Both the position numbers and the translations under genes were made by a program. A stretch of 64,000 bases of DNA, taken from the NCBI RefSeq assembly GCF_900110535.1, contig NZ_FOJA01000001.1, positions 62,001 through 126,000 of the forward strand, in the 5' to 3' direction. The notes under the pieces are model-generated. The model was not told where the DNA came from, did no database searches, and worked only from the letters and a program-made list of their open reading frames with translations. Below are positions 9,108 to 18,082 of the stretch, piece after piece. Each line of letters begins with the position of its first letter. Position 1 is the first letter of the stretch. The stretch is from Halobacterium jilantaiense (GTDB lineage Archaea > Halobacteriota > Halobacteria > Halobacteriales > Halobacteriaceae).

Positions 9108-9374
9108 CTACCGGTTCTCCCGCTGCTCGACCTTGTTCAGTTCGATGAGCAGCCGGAAGATGGCCTTCACGAGGTTGTCGTCGACGTCGAACGCCGCGGC
9201 GTTTTTCCCGGCGCGCTCCATCACCGCCTGCTCCTGGGACTCGTCGGTCGTCGCCAGCCCCTGTTCGTCTTTCACGTCGGCGATGGTCTCGGCGACGTAG
9301 GTGCGTCGCGCGATGAGGTCGACGATTTCGCGGTCGATGCTCTCGATCTCCTCTCGGAGTTCGTCCAGTGTCAT
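9108..9374 (-). CDS. Chorismate mutase (AroQ type)
   Basis: An 88-residue all-helical protein of AroQ-type length that converts chorismate to prephenate for Phe and Tyr synthesis. It shows LREEIESIDREIVDLIARR in helix 1, the conserved IADVKDEQGL, and the C-terminal IFRLLIELNKVEQR. The ATG at 9374 overlaps the stop of the shikimate kinase gene (ATGA), typical of translational coupling; an in-frame ATG at 9437 would give a longer, low-complexity N-terminus inside the kinase gene. The pair forms a shikimate-aromatic operon. Confidence 0.92.
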   Translation of the reverse strand: MTLDELREEIESIDREIVDLIARRTYVAETIADVKDEQGLATTDESQEQAVMERAGKNAAAFDVDDNLVKAIFRLLIELNKVEQRENR

Positions 9375-10225
9375 GTCGTTCGGGCCCCGGTCAGTTGCGT
9401 CGTCGTCTCCCTGACCGTCCCCGGGTTCTCGTTCCATAGCGTAGCCACCTCCTGGATGCCGTCGGCGTCCCCGACCGCCACGTAGCTCGGCCCCGTCCCG
9501 GACAGCGACACGCCGGTCGCGTGCGGGAGCGCCGCCACCGCGGGGTCGGTCGGGAAGTCGAGTGCCGCACAGAACGCCAGCCCGTTGACCGTCATCGCGG
9601 TGCCGTAGTCGCCGGCCGCGGCGAGGTCCGCGACGTGGTCGGCGAGCCCCGCGACGCGCTCGCAGCGCGACACGTCGGCGTCTGCGGAGTACGCGCGCTC
9701 CGGCGGCGTCCAGACCGCAGCGTGCCAGTCCACCTCGTCGCGGACGACGAGGTCGTCCTCGCGGTTGTCCGTCAGCGTTAGCCCACCGAGCATGCTCGCG
9801 GTCGCGTCGTCGAACGCGCCCGTCACGGTGACGCCGGCGTCTCGCGCGGCCTGCACGCCCAGCCGAGCCGCTTCGATTCGCTCTACGTCCTCGGCGACCC
9901 CGAGCGCGTCCAGCGTCGCGAGCACCGTCGCGTTCGCCGCGGCACTCGAACTCTTCAGCCCCGCGGCGAGCGGAATCTCTCCGTCGGTGCGGACGTGGCC
10001 GCCCTCGCCGTCGCCGTAGCGTTCGGTCGCGAGCGCCACGCAGCGCTCCACGAGGCCGGTGTCGGCGTCGGCGTGGTCGGCGATGTCGCCGGACACGCTC
10101 TCGCGCTCCGGTTCGAGGGACACGGTCGCCTCGACGTCGAAGTCCAGCGCGAACGCCGAGCCGACGCCGGTCGCCAGCGCGTTCAACACCGTTCCGGCGG
10201 CCGGCGCGACTGCACGCCCGTCCAT
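9371..10225 (-). CDS. aroK: Archaeal shikimate kinase (GHMP superfamily)
   Basis: A 284-residue protein of the GHMP fold used by archaea instead of the bacterial P-loop AroK. It phosphorylates shikimate at the 3-position. Visible motifs are APAAGTVLNALATG at the N-terminus, the phosphate-binding IPLAAGLKSSSAAANA loop, and SLSGTGPSYVAV near the C-terminus. Its stop overlaps the start of chorismate mutase, so the two are cotranslated and serve aromatic amino acid synthesis. Length is normal. Confidence 0.93.
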   Translation of the reverse strand: MDGRAVAPAAGTVLNALATGVGSAFALDFDVEATVSLEPERESVSGDIADHADADTGLVERCVALATERYGDGEGGHVRTDGEIPLAAGLKSSSAAANATVLATLDALGVAEDVERIEAARLGVQAARDAGVTVTGAFDDATASMLGGLTLTDNREDDLVVRDEVDWHAAVWTPPERAYSADADVSRCERVAGLADHVADLAAAGDYGTAMTVNGLAFCAALDFPTDPAVAALPHATGVSLSGTGPSYVAVGDADGIQEVATLWNENPGTVRETTTQLTGARTT

Positions 10226-10348
10226 GGGGTGTCCTGGCGAGGGCCGTACTTGTGACTGGCGCTCCGGGCAACCCCGGCGAACGGCCGCGGCGAACCGCCG
10301 GCAAACCGCGGGGTTTTCACCGGCTCGCCGTCAACCAACGCCCAAGAG

Positions 10349-10774
10349 ATGAGCGCCCGTAACGACGTCGCGCCGAGCACCCTCGGCGTCGAACTGGCAG
10401 AAGAGGGCGTCTACGTCGAGTACACGGACGGTCGACGCGTGTTCTACAACGGCGTCCCCGAGCGAATCGAGGGCACCCTGCGGACGAACCCCGGCAAGGA
10501 CGTCCACGTGCTCGTGACTGACCCGACGGAGACGGAGGGCGTCCTCGTCTACGTGAACGACCTCAAGACCGACGACGAGATTCTGGAGTCCACGGGCGTC
10601 GGACGCGTGATGTTAGACCCCGGCGAGGAAGAAGAGCTGTTCCCGGGCGTGACAGTGCGAGCGGACGGCTACGCGGTGGAGGTCGAGGCCGACCCCGAGG
10701 CGGCCCGGGGCCGCGTGTTCGTCTTCGAGGAAGACGAACTCGGCGAGTACGCCTACGAGCTGTTCGACGAGTAG
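10349..10774 (+). CDS. DUF5796 family protein
   Basis: A 141-residue acidic, beta-rich protein conserved in haloarchaea (recognised as DUF5796 from MS..NDVAPSTLGVEL and the EGVYVEYTDGRRVFYNGVP start). No enzymatic motif is visible and function is unknown. It abuts the tiny zinc-finger gene on the opposite strand with no gap. Confidence 0.8.
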   Translation: MSARNDVAPSTLGVELAEEGVYVEYTDGRRVFYNGVPERIEGTLRTNPGKDVHVLVTDPTETEGVLVYVNDLKTDDEILESTGVGRVMLDPGEEEELFPGVTVRADGYAVEVEADPEAARGRVFVFEEDELGEYAYELFDE

Positions 10775-10909
10775 CTACTGGAGGTACGACGGCTCCTCGG
10801 CGTCGCAGTTCTGCTCGTGCTGGCCGGCGTCGCCGGCGTCGTCGAACATCAGGCCACACTCCTCGCAGCGGTACCAGGTCATGTCGTCGCGTTCTGTCTC
10901 CTCGACCAT
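10775..10909 (-). CDS. Tiny C2HC zinc-finger protein (DUF7128-like)
   Basis: A 44-residue protein starting MVEETERDDMTWYRCEECG. It has CEEC, then H and C in GQHEQNCDAEEPSYLQ, arranged as a single C2HC-type zinc finger. This is the pattern of the haloarchaeal DUF7128 small proteins. Its stop is adjacent to that of the DUF5796 gene. Small zinc-finger proteins in haloarchaea are often regulatory; no target is evident here. Confidence 0.75.
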   Translation of the reverse strand: MVEETERDDMTWYRCEECGLMFDDAGDAGQHEQNCDAEEPSYLQ

Positions 10910-10980
10910 ACTGGACGACTCGGCACCTGAGCTAAAAACCGTTGCCCCGGCGGCACACGAGCGCGGGCGGGTCGACTCTG

Positions 10981-12078
10981 CTATTCCCCGGCTGGAATCG
11001 TCGCGACGGACGCGCTCGTGCTGTTCGAACCGGACCCGTATCCGGTCTGCTCCGTGTCGTAGAACGCCTCGACCTGCGACTCGACGTTCTCGACGGTGTC
11101 CGTGTGCGTGACGGTCACCGTCTCGCCGTCCTGCGAGACGGAGACGGCGTCGAGGACAGACTGGGTCGCGCTGTCTTCCTCACCCATGCTCGCGTACAGC
11201 GAGAGCACGCCGTCGAAGGCGTTGTAGACCTCCGTGGCGTCGCCCTCCGACGCGGCGACGAGACTCATCGTGGTCGTCACGTTCCCGTCACTCGTCGCGA
11301 ACGATCCGGAGACGTGCGTCACGTTCCCCAGCGCGGAGACGTCCATCTGGTTGCCGACCACGGACTGCTCGCCGGACGGCACGTCCGCCTCGCTCGGCAT
11401 CGCCATCGCGAACCGGACGTAGCCGTCCTCGGTGTCCTCGAACGTCGCTTTCAGGTCGCCGTTGAGGGCGTCTGCGTCGCCGTTGCGCACGTCAATCACA
11501 CTCTCGACGGCGCTCCGGTCGCCGGCGGCGAACGTGCCGTCGCCGAGCACGGCGAGCACGCTGACGTCGTCCTCGTCGCTCTCGTAGGCGTACAGCGTCG
11601 TGTCGCCGTACGTCTCCTCGGTGAGTTCGCCGTCCTGCTTCTCGATCGCAGCGACGACTTCGTCCTCGGTGTACGACGTAGCCAGCACCGCCGCGGCCGA
11701 ACCCTCGCCCTCCATCGGGTTCTCGGGCGCGGTGCCGAATGCGGTCATCGTGTCGAACTTCGACGGGTCGAGGTCGCTGTCGTTCTCCGCCTGATCGAAC
11801 ACCCCGTCGACGTCCGTGGGGCCGTCGTCGTACTCACCGCTGGCCTCCATCGCCGTGTTCGCGATGGAGCGCAGGGACTCGTCGTCGGCCATCCCCGCCG
11901 CGTCGACGTACGAGACGTACTCGGCGGACGCCGGGATGCTATCCAGTTGCGGTTCGGCACTGGTGTCGTTCGCGCCGAGGTTCCCGACGGAGCCCAAGCA
12001 GCCGGCGGTCACGAGCAGCGCGGAGAGCGCGACTGCCAGCAGCGCGAGTCGTCGCGTCGAACGGGGTCTGCCTGTCAT
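10981..12078 (-). CDS. Exported lipoprotein of unknown function
   Basis: A 365-residue protein whose ATG at 12078 gives a basic N-terminus, a hydrophobic stretch and the lipobox LVTAGCLG, so it should be lipidated at Cys23 or so and held outside the membrane. The mature part is acidic and repetitive in composition, with a Ser/Asn-rich end. It looks like a globular haloarchaeal surface lipoprotein without a recognised domain. Upstream, AT-rich bases near 12090-12110 fit a promoter. Confidence 0.75.
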   Translation of the reverse strand: MTGRPRSTRRLALLAVALSALLVTAGCLGSVGNLGANDTSAEPQLDSIPASAEYVSYVDAAGMADDESLRSIANTAMEASGEYDDGPTDVDGVFDQAENDSDLDPSKFDTMTAFGTAPENPMEGEGSAAAVLATSYTEDEVVAAIEKQDGELTEETYGDTTLYAYESDEDDVSVLAVLGDGTFAAGDRSAVESVIDVRNGDADALNGDLKATFEDTEDGYVRFAMAMPSEADVPSGEQSVVGNQMDVSALGNVTHVSGSFATSDGNVTTTMSLVAASEGDATEVYNAFDGVLSLYASMGEEDSATQSVLDAVSVSQDGETVTVTHTDTVENVESQVEAFYDTEQTGYGSGSNSTSASVATIPAGE

Positions 12079-12148
12079 ACTGCAAGCTAGGGACGAAGCG
12101 TTTGAATAGCTTGTGACAGCCCGCACGCGTTGTGAATCCGGCGCTGTA

Positions 12149-12721
12149 TCACTCGCCGAGTAGGTGTCGCAGCCGACCGCCGAGCGCGCCGAACGCGGCG
12201 GGGAACGCGACGCCGAGGACGAGCAGCGTCGGTAACGGCTCCGGAGCGACGACCCGGTGCATGCCGTCGTACTGGAAGACGCCGGTCCAGCGGAAGGCGT
12301 ACAGCGAGCAGGCCGCCGCGAGCAGGTAGCCCGCCGCGATTCCGGCCCCGCGCCGGACGGCGCGCCGTGGGGTGGCCGCGTCTCCTGCGGCGAGCGCGCC
12401 CACCGCGACCAGCAGGACCGGCGGCACCGCGAACAGGAACCACGCCCAGGGATCGGTCGCCGTCGGCGCGACGGGGAGGTCGTAGCCGTCGACCATCGTG
12501 CCCTTGGACGCGCGGAGCGCGACGTGGTGCGCGCCCACCCACAGCCAGCCGGCGACCTGCCAGGCGGCGGGCCCGGCCTCGCGAGCGGTGAACCGGCCCG
12601 CGGGGGCCGCCACAGCAGCCGCCAGAGCGTCCACGCGAAGCAGATAGGTGGCGGCGTAACCGAGCAGCGCGGCGAGCGCACCGAGTGCGGTGCCTCGCTT
12701 CGAGTACGCGTTGTCGAACAC
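12149..12721 (-). CDS. Multi-pass membrane protein
   Basis: A 190-residue protein with about five hydrophobic segments, no recognised family, and a basic C-terminus (GGRLRHLLGE). I place the start at the GTG at 12721 (VFDNAYSKRG), because the sequence further upstream in this frame is arginine/serine-rich antisense of the helicase gene. The start is tentative. It is read in the same direction as, and downstream of, the helicase gene. Confidence 0.6.
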   Translation of the reverse strand: MFDNAYSKRGTALGALAALLGYAATYLLRVDALAAAVAAPAGRFTAREAGPAAWQVAGWLWVGAHHVALRASKGTMVDGYDLPVAPTATDPWAWFLFAVPPVLLVAVGALAAGDAATPRRAVRRGAGIAAGYLLAAACSLYAFRWTGVFQYDGMHRVVAPEPLPTLLVLGVAFPAAFGALGGRLRHLLGE

Positions 12722-12788
12722 GGGCCGCAGTGGTCCCGTCTCCGTACTTGAATACTCGGACCGGGACTGGGGTCCCGCGGGGTCCCGG

Positions 12789-15620
12789 CTACCAGAACGC
12801 CTTCGTGCGGGCGTACTCGCGCTCGCGTTCGAGGATGTCCCGGTAGAAGTCCGCCTCGTCCTCCCGGTGGCGGTTGATGACGCGCGCGGCGTTCCGCGGG
12901 CCGACACCCCGCGCGGACAGCGCGACGACCGCGGGCTTCCCGTGGCTCTGGACGATGCTCGCGTTCCGGAACGCGCGCTGGGTCTGCTCGTCCTGCTCGT
13001 CGTCTTTGTCCGTCGCGCGGACGGCCGTGACGACCTCGTCGGCCCACGGCGAGAGCGCGGCGATACGAGTGGAGCCACAGCGCGGGCACTCCGGCTGGTC
13101 GGCGACCCGGCGGACCTTCGTCTCCTGCTCCCAGTCCGTGCAGTGGACGCAGAACAGCTTCACGCGGTCGTCCTGGATGCGTTCTTTGACCGTCTGGACG
13201 ACGCTCGCGTCCGCGTTCTCGGGCGTGAGCAGTTCGGTCCCCGAGGACCGGCCGCCCGACCCGATTGCCGTACGCTCCCCGACGACTTCGACGTCGAGGT
13301 CGCCGGCCTGCACGGCGTCGAGCACCTCGCTCGCGCGCTCCACGTCGAGGTCCGTGTGGAACACCTCCCGGACGGCCTCGTCGTAGACGGGTGTGTCCTC
13401 CAGCGCACCCAGGAGCCGGGATAGCCCGACGCCGTCCCGGCCCTTCCAGCGTTTGAGCGCGCCGAACTTCGCGGCGACCTGCGCGAGCGTGAACTTCAGC
13501 GTCTCGGACTGCTTCAGGCTCAGTTCGAGAATGGCCTCGACGTGCCCGGGGTCGGTCTCGTGCAGGAGGTCGACCACGTCGTCGGCGCTGACGCCCGCCG
13601 GAACTTCAAGCTCGACCCGGTACGGGCCGACATCGATACCGACAGAGGACCCGGTTCGCTGGCCGAGCAGCGCCGACAGCAGCCGCCCCAGCGTTTCGTT
13701 GGCCTCGTGGCCGAGGCAGGCGTTCAGGACGATGGTCTTCCCGGCCTGCTCGACGACGAGGCGGTCGTCGCTCGGAATCGGCACCCCCTGCTCGACCTGC
13801 CGGGAGACCTGGCCGAGCGCGCCGCGTGCGGTGTAGTCGTCGGTCGGGTACCGGGTGGTGAACTCCCGGGCGACCGCGTTCTCGGTGCCGCCCGCGGCGA
13901 ACTGGTCGCCGGCCGACGCCCGCATCTCGCCGACCTCCTTGGCGACCTCGTAGGGCACCGGAATCTCTTGGCCCGTCCACGAGGGGACTTCGCCCGTCGG
14001 GTCCTCGATGGGCGAGACCTCGACCTGCTGGTCGTCCTCGTCGATGTTGGTGATGCGCCACATCTCGCCGCGCTGCACGAACGTCGCCCCCGGCTCGGCG
14101 AAGTTCACGACGAAGCGCTCGTCGAGCGTACCGACCTGCCGACCGGCCGCCATGTCGTAGACGTCGTAGGTCTCCTCGTCCGGAATCATCGAGAGGTTCG
14201 CGTAGTAGTACTGCCACGTCCCCCCGGACTTCGAGATGGTGTCCTCGTCCTCGTCGACGTACACGACACGGTTCCGGTGGAGTTCCATCGCCACCTCCCG
14301 GAACGTCTCCTCGGGCAGTTGCTTGAACGGGTACGCTCGCGTGATGATCTTGTACGCGTGCCACGCCTCGGTCTCCCCGAAGTCCATCGCGACGCCGACG
14401 ATCTGATTCGCGACGGTGTCCAGACTGCCGTGGTGAATCTGAGTCTCTTCCACGTCGCCGTGGCTCGCCCGTCGCGCGATTGCGAGCGCTTCCAGCGCGT
14501 CGTCGGGATTCCCGGTAATCACCGTGCCTTCGCTGACCTCGTCGCGTCGGTGGCCCGCGCGCCCGACCCGCTGCAGCAGCCGCTTGACCTCACGCGGGGA
14601 GGCGTACTGGACGACGTGGTCGATGCGGCCCACGTCGATGCCGAGCTCCATCGACGACGTGCAGAGCAGGCCGTCCAGCTCCCCTGCCTTGAAGCGGTCC
14701 TCGACGTCGATGCGGGCCTCCTTCGACAGCGACCCGTGGTGGACGCCGATGTTCGCACCGAGTTCCTTGAACCGCGAGCCCAGCGCCTCCGCCGTCTGGC
14801 GCGTGTTCACGAAAATCAGGACGGAGTCGTGGCGCTCCACGAGTTCGCGGATAGCGCGGACGTGGCTCGCCATCTCGGGACTCGTCATCAGTTCGTTCGC
14901 CATCCGCTCGTCCGCGTCCGTCACCTCCGGCTCCCGGACCTCGAAGTCGACCTTCGACGCCACGTCGACCTCGATGATCTCGCAGCCCCGGCCGCCCGTG
15001 AGGAACGCGCCGACCTCGTGGGGGTCGCCGACCGTCGCCGACAGCCCGACGCGCTGGAAGTCCCCCGCCAGCTCGACGAGGCGCTCCATGCCGATGGAGA
15101 GCTGTGCGCCGCGTTTCGCGCCCGCGAGCTCGTGGACCTCGTCGACGACGACGTGCTCGACGTCCGCCAGCCCGTCCCGGAGTTTCTCCCCTGTCAGCAT
15201 CGCCTGCAGCGTCTCCGGCGTCGTCACCAGCACGTCTGGTGGGTCGTCGGCCTGTTTCTTCCGCTGGTAGTCCGTCGTGTCGCCGTGCCGCACGTCCACG
15301 TCCAGCCCGAGCGTCTCCCCCCACCAGTCCAGGCGCTCGCGCATGTCCCGGTTGAGCGCGCGCAGCGGCGTCACGTAGAGTGCGCCGAACCCCTCGGGCG
15401 GCCCGTCGCCGGACACGAGGCTGTTCAGCACCGGCAGCATCGCCGTCTCCGTCTTCCCGGTGCCGGTGGGCGCGACCACCAGCCCGTTCCGGCCGTCGGC
15501 GAGCGCCGGGATGGCGCGGCGCTGTGGCTCCGTCGGCGTCGTGAACCCGCGCTCCGAGAGCGCGCGCCTGAGTTCGTCGCCCAGGTGGGCGAACGCGTCC
15601 ATCCCCTCGGACTCCGACAT
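12789..15620 (-). CDS. lhr: Lhr-type superfamily 2 DEVH-box helicase
   Basis: A 943-residue ATP-dependent helicase of the Lhr family, thought to remodel recombination or replication intermediates. Walker A is APTGTGKTE (~50), Walker B DEVH (~165), SAT-type motif III LSATVGDP, and motif VI QRVGRAGHRRDE; the order is that of two RecA domains followed by a winged helix and the long Lhr core. A C-terminal CVHC...CPRC four-cysteine module (~835-865) is a likely zinc site. Length fits archaeal Lhr proteins, which lack the long extension of E. coli Lhr. It sits next to the rpa operon, consistent with DNA repair work. Confidence 0.92.
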   Translation of the reverse strand: MSESEGMDAFAHLGDELRRALSERGFTTPTEPQRRAIPALADGRNGLVVAPTGTGKTETAMLPVLNSLVSGDGPPEGFGALYVTPLRALNRDMRERLDWWGETLGLDVDVRHGDTTDYQRKKQADDPPDVLVTTPETLQAMLTGEKLRDGLADVEHVVVDEVHELAGAKRGAQLSIGMERLVELAGDFQRVGLSATVGDPHEVGAFLTGGRGCEIIEVDVASKVDFEVREPEVTDADERMANELMTSPEMASHVRAIRELVERHDSVLIFVNTRQTAEALGSRFKELGANIGVHHGSLSKEARIDVEDRFKAGELDGLLCTSSMELGIDVGRIDHVVQYASPREVKRLLQRVGRAGHRRDEVSEGTVITGNPDDALEALAIARRASHGDVEETQIHHGSLDTVANQIVGVAMDFGETEAWHAYKIITRAYPFKQLPEETFREVAMELHRNRVVYVDEDEDTISKSGGTWQYYYANLSMIPDEETYDVYDMAAGRQVGTLDERFVVNFAEPGATFVQRGEMWRITNIDEDDQQVEVSPIEDPTGEVPSWTGQEIPVPYEVAKEVGEMRASAGDQFAAGGTENAVAREFTTRYPTDDYTARGALGQVSRQVEQGVPIPSDDRLVVEQAGKTIVLNACLGHEANETLGRLLSALLGQRTGSSVGIDVGPYRVELEVPAGVSADDVVDLLHETDPGHVEAILELSLKQSETLKFTLAQVAAKFGALKRWKGRDGVGLSRLLGALEDTPVYDEAVREVFHTDLDVERASEVLDAVQAGDLDVEVVGERTAIGSGGRSSGTELLTPENADASVVQTVKERIQDDRVKLFCVHCTDWEQETKVRRVADQPECPRCGSTRIAALSPWADEVVTAVRATDKDDEQDEQTQRAFRNASIVQSHGKPAVVALSARGVGPRNAARVINRHREDEADFYRDILEREREYARTKAFW

Positions 15621-15704
15621 TCTGGGCTCTGGGTAGGGCGGGGACGCGAATAAGAACGTTGCTCGCAGCGATTTCGGGGCGACGCCAGCCGGCCAGAAAC
15701 GGGC

Positions 15705-16445
15705 CTACACGCGGTCGTAGCGCCCGAGCCGCGTGCCGTCCAGCAGGTAGAGCTCGGCGGCCGGACAGCCCGCGGGGAGGAACGGCGCGAGGAACCCCTG
15801 GCCGTCGACGTTCACCCACGTCCCGCCGGAGAGGTCGTTGAACGCCGGGAACACCGCGAGGTCGCCGTTCACGTCGAGGCTGCGGTCGTAGTGGGTCTCG
15901 AACGGCTCGGCCGCCAGCGGCCCGCGAAGCCACGCGCGCTCGACGCGCGTTCCGCCGACCTCGTCCTCCAGCCGGACCGCGGTGTGCTCGTGGCCGACGC
16001 AGACCGTCTCGGCCTCCAGCACCTCGGGGCTCGGCCAGGTGTGGCCGTGCGCGAACCCCACGTCACCGATTCGGACGCCGTCGGTCGGCGTCACTTCGAC
16101 GTCCGGGAAGGCCTCGCCGATGCCGCCGTCGTGGTTGCCCGCGACCAGCGTCACCGGCACGTCCAGCGAATCGAACAGCGCGTCGAGTTCGTCGAACTCC
16201 GCGCCGTCCGGAACGCCGATGGCGTGACCGAGGTCGCCGAGGAACACCACGCGGTCGGCGTCCCGCTCGCGGACCAGCCGCCTGAGCCGGCGGCGGCGCT
16301 GCGGCCCCCTGCCCTGCACTTCCAGCCCCTCGCGTCGGAGCGACACCTCGATGCCGGCGTGGTAGTCCGCGACCACGAGCCCGCGCTCGCCCCCCAACTC
16401 CGCCGTCGCTGCGGGCTCCCCGGGGACGGGCTCGACGAGCGCCAT
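15705..16445 (-). CDS. rpe: RPA-associated metallophosphoesterase RPE
   Basis: A 246-residue calcineurin-like phosphoesterase with the full motif set: VVADYHAG, FLGDLGH, AGNHD, GHTWPS and GHEH. It is the third gene of the rpa operon; its ATG overlaps the stop of the preceding gene by one base (TGATG). In Haloferax the same arrangement (rpa1, rpap1, rpe) is known. The enzyme probably acts on nucleic acid ends or nucleotides in the RPA pathway, but its substrate is not established from sequence. Confidence 0.88.
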   Translation of the reverse strand: MALVEPVPGEPAATAELGGERGLVVADYHAGIEVSLRREGLEVQGRGPQRRRRLRRLVRERDADRVVFLGDLGHAIGVPDGAEFDELDALFDSLDVPVTLVAGNHDGGIGEAFPDVEVTPTDGVRIGDVGFAHGHTWPSPEVLEAETVCVGHEHTAVRLEDEVGGTRVERAWLRGPLAAEPFETHYDRSLDVNGDLAVFPAFNDLSGGTWVNVDGQGFLAPFLPAGCPAAELYLLDGTRLGRYDRV

Positions 16446-18082
16446 CAGATGGCCTTCAGGTGGTCGTCGCCGGACTCGTAGCACCGCCCGCTCATCAGCG
16501 CCGACTGGATGGCCTCCTCGATGTCGCCCTCGTCGGCGTCGAGATCGTCGGCCGCGCTCGTCACGACCTCGTCGCGGGGCGCGCCGTCGCCGTCGTCGAG
16601 GTCACTCATCAGGTCGACGACGTAGTCCTCCAAGTCGAGGTCCGCCGGCGGGGACTCGTCGTCCTCCGCGTCGGACTCGGGTTCGTCGTACTCGTCCTCG
16701 GTGAAGTCGTCGAGGTCGTCGTCCTCGTCGCCGTCGGCGTCGAAGTCGCCGAGGCCGTCCCCGTCGTCCGCACCGCCCGCGGCGGACTCGGTGTCGGCTT
16801 CGGCTTCCTCCGGAGCGATGCCGTCGTCGGGGCCGGGCGCGTCGATGTCGTGTTCGCCCGCGTCCGGAATCTCGGTGCCCGTCGAGAAGTCGACGCCGTA
16901 CTCCTCTTTGACTTCCTCGCGCTCCTCCTCGGAGAGCTCGTACATTTCCCCGTCGTTCTCGGCGCTCGCGTCGGCGGCCGCCGGCTCTTCGGTGGCCGTC
17001 CCGCCGTCGTCGCTCTCGTCGGCGGACTCGGGCGTCGCCTCGTCGTCCTCGTTCGGGCTCGCCTCCGCAGCGACCTCGCTCGGCGACGGCGTCTCCGCCG
17101 CCGGCTCGGGGCTCGGTTCGTCGCCGGCGAGCCCGGTCGGCTCGTCCGCTCCGGTCTCGTCGGTTGTGTGGGTCTCGTCCGCGACACCGGTCTCGCCTTC
17201 GCTCGCAGCGTCGGTCTCGTCCGTGGTCTCGGTGTCGACCGCCGCGTCCGGCTCGTCGCCGGTGTCGTCGGTGTCGTCGACGGAACCCGGCGCTTCGGTG
17301 GCCTCGTCCGCCGTCTCCACGGACTCCTCGCTCGGCTCGGCGTCGACTCCGAGGTCGGCCGCGAAGTCCAGGGCGGCGTCGCCCTCCTGGTCGGGCCGGA
17401 CAGTGAGTTCACCGGCAGCGTCTGCGTCCCCGGAGACGACGCGGGCCGCGTCGACGGCGAGGTCGCGGACCCCGGCGAGGTACGCGGGCGTCGTGCCGTA
17501 GTGGTCGAGCGCGCGCGGGATGCCCGACGCGAGGCTGCTGTCGACGTCCGCCTGCTCCAGCACGCGCTGGAGGCTGTCGCCGCGCTCCACGCGCTCGTGG
17601 GCAGCCGCCGCCGTCGCGGCGCGGTCGGCGGTGCGCTCGGCGGTCGTGACGACCCAGCGGTCCCGGGTGTCGGCGTCGACCTCGCTGACGGTCTCCGGCC
17701 GAATCGAGGTGTAGACGATGTCGCTGTCGTCCGGCTCGAACGTCCGGGCCTTCCCGGTAACGGCGACGAACGACGGCGTCTCCGCCGATTCGAGGGCCGC
17801 CAGCGCCTCCGGCTGGTACTGGCCGGCGTAGACGACGAACGCGCCCGTCGGGTCGACGACCCGGGCGCGCACCACGTCGTCGTTGACCTGCTCGACCTCC
17901 GTGAGCACGCCCACGACGAACACGCGGTTGACGCGCGCGCCGGTCGGCGTCACGACGTAGTTCGGCGCGCGCTCCTCGTCGCTCTCGGCGTACGAGAAGT
18001 CAGCGTCGTCGAACTCCGCCGCGAACAGCCGATAGGCGACCTCCCGGCGGTTGACCTCGTCGTCGGACTCCGACTGACTCAT
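16445..18082 (-). CDS. rpap1: RPA-associated protein RPAP
   Basis: A 545-residue protein with an N-terminal COG3390-type OB-fold domain (EVAYRLFAAEFDDADFSY..., VVGVLTEVEQVNDD). A very long acidic, Thr/Glu/Asp-rich low-complexity region follows (~215-470). The C-terminal segment (~470-545) resembles a winged helix (DEVVTSAADDLDADEGDIEEAIQSALMSGRCYE). Haloferax RPAP proteins copurify with their RPA partner. The start codon overlaps the rpa1 stop (ATGA) and the stop overlaps the rpe start, so the three are one translational unit. The acidic linker is longer than the domains it joins. Confidence 0.9.
   Translation of the reverse strand: MSQSESDDEVNRREVAYRLFAAEFDDADFSYAESDEERAPNYVVTPTGARVNRVFVVGVLTEVEQVNDDVVRARVVDPTGAFVVYAGQYQPEALAALESAETPSFVAVTGKARTFEPDDSDIVYTSIRPETVSEVDADTRDRWVVTTAERTADRAATAAAAHERVERGDSLQRVLEQADVDSSLASGIPRALDHYGTTPAYLAGVRDLAVDAARVVSGDADAAGELTVRPDQEGDAALDFAADLGVDAEPSEESVETADEATEAPGSVDDTDDTGDEPDAAVDTETTDETDAASEGETGVADETHTTDETGADEPTGLAGDEPSPEPAAETPSPSEVAAEASPNEDDEATPESADESDDGGTATEEPAAADASAENDGEMYELSEEEREEVKEEYGVDFSTGTEIPDAGEHDIDAPGPDDGIAPEEAEADTESAAGGADDGDGLGDFDADGDEDDDLDDFTEDEYDEPESDAEDDESPPADLDLEDYVVDLMSDLDDGDGAPRDEVVTSAADDLDADEGDIEEAIQSALMSGRCYESGDDHLKAI

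Noticed and set aside
13542-15653. A 703-codon open frame antisense to the Lhr helicase
   Set aside because: Low-complexity composition and no motif; the opposite strand has all helicase motifs.
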